Positions 57,353-64,000 of a stretch of DNA of 64,000 bases are shown here, piece after piece (within the stretch, counting starts at the first letter, position 1; every line of letters begins with the position of its first letter). Below the pieces are notes generated by a model. The model was not told the DNA's origin, made no database searches, and saw only the letters and a program-made list of their open reading frames with translations. The position numbers and the translations under genes are program-made. The stretch spans positions 124,001-188,000 of the forward strand of contig NZ_JQED01000007.1 of NCBI RefSeq assembly GCF_000764225.1, in the 5' to 3' direction. This DNA comes from Colwellia psychrerythraea. Its GTDB lineage: Bacteria; Pseudomonadota; Gammaproteobacteria; Enterobacterales; Alteromonadaceae.

Positions 57353-57402
57353 GGCATATTAACTATTGAAGTCGCTCTAATAGTCACTATTTCGCTCAGT
57401 CA

Positions 57403-59967
57403 CTACTTCAATAAGTACAGCATTGATGTTTTTAATTTCAACGGTTTAACGGGCTTATTTAATAATAAAATCTCGCTATCTTTAACTTCTTTTTTCAGTT
57501 GTTTACTGTAATTAGCAGTAATCATCATCACTGGCAGTACTTTATCTCGACAGTTATTAATTTCCTTTGCCACATCAAAACCATTGACGCCGTCATCAAG
57601 GTGATAATCAACGATTAATATATTGGCATGCTCCTTAGAAATATCTACCTGTTGTTGTAAGTCCTCTAGGCTAGTTGCAGTAATAACTTCACACTCCCAA
57701 CCTGCTAGCAGTTGCGACATGCCTGCACAGACACTGGCGTCGTTATCAACAAGCCAAATTTTACTATTGGCTAATACTGGATTATCCAAAATAGCATTTA
57801 GCGGTCCATTTGACTGCGGCAAGTCACTTATTTTGCCCAGCGGAACTTTTACTGAAAAGACAGAGCCTTTACCTAGTGTAGAGCTAACATTAATAGGGTG
57901 TTCTAGTACTTTGGATATTTTATCGACTATAGCTAACCCTAAACCAAGGCCGTTACGAAACGCGGTCTGTGAAGCCTTAAGACGTTTGAACTCTTTAAAT
58001 ATTTCCTGTATTTGGTCTTGAGCAATACCAGTGCCGTTGTCCCAAACTTCAATAGACAGCTGGTCATCTTGACGTCGACAGCCCAGTAAAACCTTACCAT
58101 TGTTCGTATATCTAAAGGCATTTGAAAGAAAGTTACGCAGTATGCGGGCGAGTAATACACTGTCGCTATTTACTACAAGATCGCTGCTTACGTAACGCAA
58201 CTCCACTTGAAATTGGTCGCTAATTTGTTGGTACTCACTCACTAGGTTATTGAGGAGATCTGACAATTTAAACGAACTTTTATCAGCTTTAACCACGCCA
58301 GCATCAAGTTTGGAAATATCAACCAAAGTTGAGATTAAATTCTCTAGATCATCTAATGAATTAGCGACAGAGTTTAGCTGATTTTTAGTCTTATCTTCTA
58401 AAGGTCGTTCCATTAATGAGCTAGTAAAAAGCTGGGCGGCATTTAAGGGCTGTAATAAATCATGGCTAACAGCGGCTAGAAATTTTGTTTTTGAAATATT
58501 CGCAAATTCTGCTTCGCTTTTGGCTTTGACCAAATTGGTTTGTGCCTGACGACGTTCTTCTACTTCTACTTGCAACTTGTCATTTAAACTTTGCAATTGA
58601 AAGGTTCGTTCTTGTACTCTCACTTCTAATTCATCATGGGCCTTTTGCAGTGCTAAGGCATTTTTTCTTCGCTCAGTAATGTCACGAATAAGTACAAAAA
58701 AACCAAGGACCTCACCATTAACATCACGATTTGGTACATAAGATTTTAGTAAATAGCTCGACTCACCAAACTTATTTTTTTCATCAATAGTAAAACTGAC
58801 GCTTTCACCTTGTAAAGCGCGATCAACATAACGCCTTATTTTAGTAAAATTTGAATGAACACGGCTTTGTTCCAGCTCTAATCCATTAAGACCACCTTGA
58901 GGCCAGCCGTACCAGTCAACATACACTTGGTTGGTAAACTGATATTTTAAATCCTTACCGACATAAGCGATCATGGCAGGTACGTTATCTGTGATTAATC
59001 GTAGCCAACTCTCACTCTTTCTTAAGGATTCTGCATAGCGATGCCGCTCGGTAATATCACTATAGGTTTTTATTATTTTGCCGTTTTTCAGTCGGTGATC
59101 TCTTATTTCTAGTACTGTACCGTTAATTAGTGTTTGGGTATAAGAGTAGCTATCGGTGCTTGATCGTGGCGCTAACTCGAGCTCTGTTAAATGTTGCATG
59201 TTATCAATTGTCGGAGTGCCCCTTAGTAGGTGAGGGGATAACTGACTAATTTGGGCAAAACGCTTATTCCATACCTCGATTTTATTATGACTACTAATCA
59301 ACACAACACCTTGTGAAAGGTTATCTATTAAGTTTTGTAGTAACAGTGACTTTTGTGCCATACCTCGTTCATAACGAGCACTTTCTGCCGTTTTTACTGC
59401 GGTAATATCGGTATAGAGCATTACCCAGCCACCTTCGCTGGTCTGGTGTTCATTTAATTGAAACCAACGATCGTCGGAAAGTTGATAAACAGGACTGGCA
59501 AAAGCATCGCCAGGTGAAGCTCGTCGAATTAGTCCGCGAGTTTTGGCTAAATCTTTCAAATCTTTAAGGTTAGCACCTTCAGTAATAGGTAAGCCTGAGT
59601 TAGTCCAAAAATTAGCAAAATTACTGTTTTGTAAAATGATTCGACCTTTACTGTCGAGTAATACAAAGGCTTCTGTAATACTTTCTATCGCATCAATAAA
59701 GCGCTGTTTGAACAGGTTCGCTTTCGCATTTGCTTGTTTTAATGCGTGGTTACTTCGTTCGAGTTTTGCCAGTGTTTCATTTAAGGTTTGCGTTTTTTCT
59801 CTGACTTGTTCAGCCAGATGAACCGAGTGTTCAAAAGCAGTATAAGGTGCGTATTGGTTTTCACCACTATCTTCAACACGTTGCATCAAAGCGTCGTTAA
59901 TTTTTTTTAACTTCAAATTCTGTTTTTTTAATTGTGCCAGCTCTTCCTCTAATGCTTGATTACTCAT
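57403..59967 (-). CDS. PAS-containing hybrid sensor histidine kinase
   Basis: 854 residues from the ATG at 59967, which has AGGAGG upstream and overlaps the FIST stop by eight bases. A coiled coil (about 1-50) precedes three PAS modules (about 80-200, 215-310, 325-440), a second coiled coil, a HisKA with SHDLLQPLNA (H502), an ATPase domain (DNGTGIAQD, GLGLGLAIV) and a receiver domain (IVDYHLDDG). It has no membrane segment, so it is cytoplasmic. The DLLQPL H-box and layout resemble NahK/ErcS'-type kinases of alcohol-oxidation regulons. FIST is probably its sensory partner. Confidence 0.88.
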   Translation of the reverse strand: MSNQALEEELAQLKKQNLKLKKINDALMQRVEDSGENQYAPYTAFEHSVHLAEQVREKTQTLNETLAKLERSNHALKQANAKANLFKQRFIDAIESITEAFVLLDSKGRIILQNSNFANFWTNSGLPITEGANLKDLKDLAKTRGLIRRASPGDAFASPVYQLSDDRWFQLNEHQTSEGGWVMLYTDITAVKTAESARYERGMAQKSLLLQNLIDNLSQGVVLISSHNKIEVWNKRFAQISQLSPHLLRGTPTIDNMQHLTELELAPRSSTDSYSYTQTLINGTVLEIRDHRLKNGKIIKTYSDITERHRYAESLRKSESWLRLITDNVPAMIAYVGKDLKYQFTNQVYVDWYGWPQGGLNGLELEQSRVHSNFTKIRRYVDRALQGESVSFTIDEKNKFGESSYLLKSYVPNRDVNGEVLGFFVLIRDITERRKNALALQKAHDELEVRVQERTFQLQSLNDKLQVEVEERRQAQTNLVKAKSEAEFANISKTKFLAAVSHDLLQPLNAAQLFTSSLMERPLEDKTKNQLNSVANSLDDLENLISTLVDISKLDAGVVKADKSSFKLSDLLNNLVSEYQQISDQFQVELRYVSSDLVVNSDSVLLARILRNFLSNAFRYTNNGKVLLGCRRQDDQLSIEVWDNGTGIAQDQIQEIFKEFKRLKASQTAFRNGLGLGLAIVDKISKVLEHPINVSSTLGKGSVFSVKVPLGKISDLPQSNGPLNAILDNPVLANSKIWLVDNDASVCAGMSQLLAGWECEVITATSLEDLQQQVDISKEHANILIVDYHLDDGVNGFDVAKEINNCRDKVLPVMMITANYSKQLKKEVKDSEILLLNKPVKPLKLKTSMLYLLK

Positions 59968-61108
59968 TAATGCCTCCTGCGATGTACACACCGGTAAAGG
60001 TTTGGTTTAAGTGAGTACCATTAATGTGTTCGCCATAGGTATTAAAGCCAGCAATATTATATTTTGCATTTAATCTTTGCACTTGTTTTTCAAGACCTTT
60101 CTGTTCGATCTCTAAACGCCGTAAAAAGCAATCACAGGTCAGGACTAACTCAGGCTTTCCATAGCGCTGTGAAATCTCATCTAACCTGTCTGTTACTGGG
60201 TCAAATATATCGCCCATTTCAACAGCCGTAAGCACAATGCCGACATCGACCGCACAATAAAAGGTTAGGCTTAAATCCGCTTCATTCACTTTTTGTATGG
60301 AACGAATATAATAGTGACCGCCTACTTTCACTGCTAAAGGATTGAGCGAAAACACTTCTGGGCTCAAGTCTTTTAACTCCATGTTTAATAACTTGGCGTA
60401 TTCAAGTGCAGCCGGCTCTGCGTTGAGCTCATAGACGGTTCTACTGTCAGCGTCTGCCGCGGTAACTACTAATTTTTCTGTCGGCAGTGCGATATGGTGA
60501 CAGTTAAATACCTCGAAAGATAAAGTGGTGTTTATCATAATGACGATGGCAGCATTTTGATAAAAGCTTCCTTGATAATACACATGAGTTTTCGCTAAAT
60601 TAATATCATCTCCAGCAGAGCCGCCAAAGTGGGGAATACCCCGGGTTGCTGAGTTTAAGGTAACCAGAAATTGTTCTTCGTTTGAGGAAAGTCCGTCGAG
60701 TAAGGTCAGTAAAAAACTGTTATTTTTGATGGTCGTTAAATCTTTTGATTGGCACTCTTCTACTAACTCATTGATTGTCGACTGGGCGTTGATAGTGTCG
60801 AATTTCTCCATCGTTTCAATAAGTTTAGCGCTGATGGCAAAGTACTCACTAGAGAAACCGATAGCCACAATTGAGTGTTGCTCATAGCCCTGCTGAGTGA
60901 CTTCTCCAGCCGTTGTACAGCCAACAATTTTAGTCTCTTTGAAGGTCTCTTCCATTGTTTGGGCTAATGCATCTAATGCATAGGTTGAAGAGCAATAAAA
61001 TAATACAAAGCAAATATTGTCTTGGTTGAGTTGCTGGTAAAGCTCTTGGCTTGCAAGGAATGGGTCAGTGGCATTACTGACTGCGGTAATTGTTTTAATA
61101 GTACTCAT
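59960..61108 (-). CDS. FIST-domain sensory protein
   Basis: 382 residues from the ATG at 61108 (AAAGGAA upstream; the frame is open to 61192 without a good site). A FIST N domain (GCTTAGEVTQQGYEQHSIVAIGF, then HFGGSAGDD) and a FIST C domain (PLAVKVGGHYYIRSI ... CDCFLRRLEIEQKG) make up the whole protein. FIST is a predicted ligand-sensing module found with kinases and chemotaxis. Here it is translationally coupled to the downstream hybrid kinase, so it probably tells that kinase about a small ligand. The ligand is unknown. Confidence 0.88.
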   Translation of the reverse strand: MSTIKTITAVSNATDPFLASQELYQQLNQDNICFVLFYCSSTYALDALAQTMEETFKETKIVGCTTAGEVTQQGYEQHSIVAIGFSSEYFAISAKLIETMEKFDTINAQSTINELVEECQSKDLTTIKNNSFLLTLLDGLSSNEEQFLVTLNSATRGIPHFGGSAGDDINLAKTHVYYQGSFYQNAAIVIMINTTLSFEVFNCHHIALPTEKLVVTAADADSRTVYELNAEPAALEYAKLLNMELKDLSPEVFSLNPLAVKVGGHYYIRSIQKVNEADLSLTFYCAVDVGIVLTAVEMGDIFDPVTDRLDEISQRYGKPELVLTCDCFLRRLEIEQKGLEKQVQRLNAKYNIAGFNTYGEHINGTHLNQTFTGVYIAGGINE

Positions 61109-61251
61109 ATAATTCCTTTGGACAAGCGATACATGAAATATAGAATAACCATATTTACTCTGATTTGCATGTGCTAACTTTGCTATTAACACGTTAACTT
61201 ATAAGTGATTTTCTCTTTCTTGTTTGAAAAAACTATTGTTGAATGCTTTTG

Positions 61252-63420
61252 TTAGCACTGCTTTTGCTCAAGCTGATTTATATAATCAGTATGTGGTGTT
61301 ACCACGACTACTTTTGCTTTTCTTTTTTTCGAATACTTATCAACAACACATTCCTTCGGACTCTTAATGGTGACTAAGCATTCTAAACATTGAATACATT
61401 CGCCATAGTCAACAGAGCCGTCTTTATTAATCGCATCAATACCACACTTTTTATTGCGGCAAAGTTGGCAGGGTGAGCCGCACTCTTGGCGTCGGGTTAA
61501 CCATTTGAAAAGCGGGTAACGGCCAATTATGGCAAGGCCTGCACCTAACGGGCACAAATAACGGCAGTAAACTTTGTGAATTTTTAAGCTAAGCGCGAGT
61601 ATTAATACTACGTACAAGACAAATGGCCAATAGCGCACAAAGTTGAGTGTGATGCTGGTTTTAAAAGGTTCTATTTCGGCGAGTTGCTCGGCAAGGGTCA
61701 ATGAATAAAACGAGCAGCCAACCAATATAATAAGCACCGCATATTTAATTTTTTGGGCCGCTTTATGGTGTTGAGGTTTTATTTTTATTTGTTTTATTTT
61801 GAGTTTACTGGCGATTAAGGCTGCAAATTCTTGTAATGCACCAAAAGGGCATAACCAACCACAAAACAGACCTCGACCCCAGAGAAAAAGACTAATAAAG
61901 ACAAAGACCCATAAGATAAAAATGATTGGGTCAAGCAGGAAAACATCGATATTAAACCCCTGCCAGAGTGACAATAATAAGGTGTAAATATTAACGACTG
62001 ATAATTGCCCTTGCGCATAAAACCCTATAAAACCAATGACAAAAGCTAAAGAAATAAATCGTATTTTGTGGGTGGTATCAGCGTTTTGGGCGAGTGTTGC
62101 TTGTTTGATAAATAACCCAACTAAAAAAATAAGGTAACTGCTAAGTATAATGATATCAGTGCTGCGACTTATCCATATTTTTAACCATAACGGGCGATTT
62201 TCTTCAGCATTAATTTCGGGAGTATTTTGGATAAATAAATTCTCAGGTAGGGTGTTATTTATTGAAAAACTGTGTTGTTGCTGAGATAAAAATGACTTGT
62301 TATAACTGACCATTAGCGATAACGAAAATTCTTTATTTAATTCAAACCCTGATTGAGACTTTATTCTAAAAACTTTAATGTCATTAAAGTCTGGTACGGT
62401 AAGCGCAAATGAAGGGTCTGAAAAACTGTAAAAGTCGATATCACGTATATCAACAGGCAGTGTCGCTTGTTGTGCGCTCAAGCGGTTGGGTACGGTTTGT
62501 GGAATAAAGTCTTCACTAACAAAGTCATATTGACCACTACCAAACATCATTAAGGCATGTTCACCTGGTTTTAAGCTATCAAGTAAACGTTGATACTCTT
62601 CTTCACCTAACAAGTTTTTACCAATGATAGGGATATTGACAAAAGCAAAATAGAGGTCGATAAAGTCCTCTCCTTCCTCAGTAAGTTGCTGTATTTCATT
62701 GGCTAAATTTGTCGGTGAGGTTTGAGTTGTCGCCAGTGCTTGTTCACGATTAAGCTGCCAATGGGTAATAAAATTTCTATCCAGCAATTCTGTAAAGTTC
62801 ATTGCCTGAAAGTAATCGGCATTAATACTGACTTGTGATGGCGCTACAAAGCCAGAGAGCCTTTCTCGTGCTACTTTGAGGGCAGAGGCGGTAATGGTGT
62901 CGTTGATTACCAATACAGATATTGTGGCGCGGGTAACCCCGTCAATATAGGCAATGTCATTAGCCGTTTTAGAGCGCGCGTTGACAATAAATCGCTCTTT
63001 AATGGAATGTCCTTGATATTGTTTGATGAATTTGAACATGGACTGTTCGCCAAGGCCATGTAAAAAAATTGGTTCGTTATGATCGAGTATTTTTAATCCG
63101 GTAAAAACGCCTTGGGTATCAATGCCAATTAACAGGTTAATTGTTTGACCAGAGAAGCCAATAAAATTGACAAAATCATCTGATTCAAAAACATAACCGA
63201 GCAGTTCATTTAATTGATAAACAGGCGTTACGGCGATATTTTTGTCCATTGGGCCAACACGGGTGGCACTGGGAAATAGCTGGGCGACGTCATCGGAAAT
63301 TGCGGTGACATTGGCATGAGTTGTGGTATTAAAAGCAGCAGAATAAAAGGAGGTTGTTAACATTAACAGTAGGGTAAAGAGAGCCCATGTTTTTAGATTT
63401 TTTAAGTGTTTAAAAGGCAT
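61252..63420 (-). CDS. NosR/NirI-like flavin and polyferredoxin membrane protein
   Basis: 722 residues. A signal sequence precedes a periplasmic FMN-binding domain with DGVTRATIS (160-168); T166 is the expected flavin-attachment threonine, although the family's usual G is R here. A helix near 420-440 leads into a membrane block with CGWLCPFGALQE and CRYLCPLGA, then the Fe-S motifs CGSPCQLCRNKKC and CIQCLEC. This is the NosR plan, but no nos genes are near. It may pass electrons from the quinone pool to a periplasmic redox partner, or act as a regulator, linked to the aldehyde dehydrogenase operon. Confidence 0.85.
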   Translation of the reverse strand: MPFKHLKNLKTWALFTLLLMLTTSFYSAAFNTTTHANVTAISDDVAQLFPSATRVGPMDKNIAVTPVYQLNELLGYVFESDDFVNFIGFSGQTINLLIGIDTQGVFTGLKILDHNEPIFLHGLGEQSMFKFIKQYQGHSIKERFIVNARSKTANDIAYIDGVTRATISVLVINDTITASALKVARERLSGFVAPSQVSINADYFQAMNFTELLDRNFITHWQLNREQALATTQTSPTNLANEIQQLTEEGEDFIDLYFAFVNIPIIGKNLLGEEEYQRLLDSLKPGEHALMMFGSGQYDFVSEDFIPQTVPNRLSAQQATLPVDIRDIDFYSFSDPSFALTVPDFNDIKVFRIKSQSGFELNKEFSLSLMVSYNKSFLSQQQHSFSINNTLPENLFIQNTPEINAEENRPLWLKIWISRSTDIIILSSYLIFLVGLFIKQATLAQNADTTHKIRFISLAFVIGFIGFYAQGQLSVVNIYTLLLSLWQGFNIDVFLLDPIIFILWVFVFISLFLWGRGLFCGWLCPFGALQEFAALIASKLKIKQIKIKPQHHKAAQKIKYAVLIILVGCSFYSLTLAEQLAEIEPFKTSITLNFVRYWPFVLYVVLILALSLKIHKVYCRYLCPLGAGLAIIGRYPLFKWLTRRQECGSPCQLCRNKKCGIDAINKDGSVDYGECIQCLECLVTIKSPKECVVDKYSKKRKAKVVVVTPHTDYINQLEQKQC

Positions 63421-63453
63421 GTTAACACCTGAATAATGTGTCGTGAGCTGTAT

Positions 63454-63496
63454 AAAAAAAATGAGTGTCGCTTACTTAACAAAGGGACACTCATTT
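63454..63496 (-). terminator. Terminator of the aldehyde dehydrogenase gene
   Basis: Stem AAATGAGTGTC / GACACTCATTT (11 bp), with seven T on the minus strand after the stem. It separates the dehydrogenase gene from the NosR-like gene, so the latter may have its own promoter. Confidence 0.8.
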
Positions 63497-63525
63497 ACCT
63501 AGTACTTAAGAACTAAAATATTAGT

Positions 63526-64000
63526 TTAAAAGAAGCCTAAAGGGCTTGTGCTATAGCTCACTAATAAGTTTTTGGTTTGTTGGTAATGATCAAGCATCAT
63601 TTTGTGTGTTTCGCGACCAATACCTGATTTCTTATAACCACCAAATGCAGCATGAGCAGGGTATAAATGGTAACAGTTAGTCCACACTCGTCCTGATTCA
63701 ATACCACGACCCATACGGTGAGCAAGGTTAGCATCACGAGTCCACACACCTGCACCTAAACCAAATGCCGTATCGTTAGCGATTTGTAACGCTTCTTCAG
63801 CATCTTTAAAGGTAGTTACAGAAATTACCGGTCCAAAAATTTCTTCTTGGAAAACGCGCATTGAGTTTTTACCTTTCAAAATAGTTGGTTGAATGTAATA
63901 ACCTGTTTCAAGTGAACCATCTAACTCTTCAGCGCTACCACCAGAAAGTACAACAGCACCTTCATCTTTACCTATTTGCAGATAACCTTGAATTTTATCA
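63526..64000 (-). CDS. Aldehyde dehydrogenase, C-terminal part (partial)
   Basis: 158 codons are visible and continue beyond base 64000, so the start and catalytic Cys lie outside. [23 protein letters not shown] holds the EEIFGPV motif of NAD-dependent aldehyde dehydrogenases, and [29 protein letters not shown] and [11 protein letters not shown] are typical. The [21 protein letters not shown] end is characteristic of ExaC/acetaldehyde dehydrogenase II. The neighbouring NosR-like, FIST and hybrid-kinase genes fit an alcohol/aldehyde-oxidation regulon. Confidence 0.88.
   Translation of the reverse strand, partial: DKIQGYLQIGKDEGAVVLSGGSAEELDGSLETGYYIQPTILKGKNSMRVFQEEIFGPVISVTTFKDAEEALQIANDTAFGLGAGVWTRDANLAHRMGRGIESGRVWTNCYHLYPAHAAFGGYKKSGIGRETHKMMLDHYQQTKNLLVSYSTSPLGFF

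Noticed and set aside
61252..63420. Assignment as NosR of a nitrous-oxide reductase cluster
   Set aside because: The domain plan fits NosR, but no nosZ, nosD or related gene is present and the context points to aldehyde oxidation.

Overview
The window is AT-rich gammaproteobacterial chromosome, most consistent with a Colwellia-like marine member of the Alteromonadales. The pointers are a Shewanella-type torECAD/torRST/torF block for trimethylamine N-oxide (TMAO) respiration, a TRAP dicarboxylate transporter beside a malic enzyme, a GlyGly-CTERM protease, many lipoproteins and multihaem cytochromes, and low G+C. The genus is inferred from gene content, not from a marker gene. I found no rRNA, tRNA, CRISPR array, transposase or prophage.

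Layout. 1-2.3 kb: end of a Bat (aerotolerance) operon: VWA protein end, TPR protein, BatD. 2.4-5 kb: DUF1254/DUF1214 protein, a decayed small gene, a MaoC-type hydratase. 5.4-9.7 kb: a GCS2-family ligase overlapping an aspartoacylase-family deacylase, then NAD-malic enzyme. 10.2-14.4 kb: porin-DctP-DctQ-DctM operon on the minus strand. 14.4-16.2 kb: low-complexity DNA with a heptamer repeat, a LysE-like remnant and a ribA copy. 16.5-27.3 kb: complete TMAO respiration system (TorS, TorT, TorR, TorF, TorE, TorC, TorA, TorD), with matches to the tor box upstream of torF/torR and torE. 27.5-36.5 kb: a secreted-protein module of two lipoproteins (one with HEVFH), a CpxR/RstA-like two-component pair and a trypsin-like GlyGly-CTERM protease. 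36.7-42 kb: TerB-like protein, dihaem cytochrome c peroxidase next to a chemoreceptor, a 269-bp foldable repeat element, and a cysteine-synthase-like enzyme. 42.4-48.8 kb: a membrane-tethered regulator followed by an MFP/permease/ATPase ABC exporter and a DUF2306-like membrane protein. 49-57.3 kb: exported VOC protein, a second heptamer repeat, NRDE/TANGO2 protein, orphan PTS IIC-like permease, HU, a giant DUF748 protein, and a DUF3365 haem protein. 57.4-64 kb: minus-strand cluster of aldehyde dehydrogenase (cut by the window edge), NosR-like flavin/Fe-S membrane protein, FIST sensor and PAS hybrid kinase.

The strongest candidates for undescribed biology are regulatory. (1) CTTAC pentamers lie on an exact 10-bp lattice upstream of two secreted-protein genes that flank a CpxR/RstA-like two-component system, which suggests a local extracytoplasmic regulon. 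(2) A one-pass membrane regulator faces an ABC exporter operon whose upstream region carries two near-identical 22-bp sites 42 bp apart. (3) ATTTRTAAC repeats at 11-bp intervals lie between TerB and the cytochrome c peroxidase. (4) A 269-bp cloverleaf-like inverted-repeat element has no coding capacity. All functional statements come from reading motifs by eye; no database search was run.
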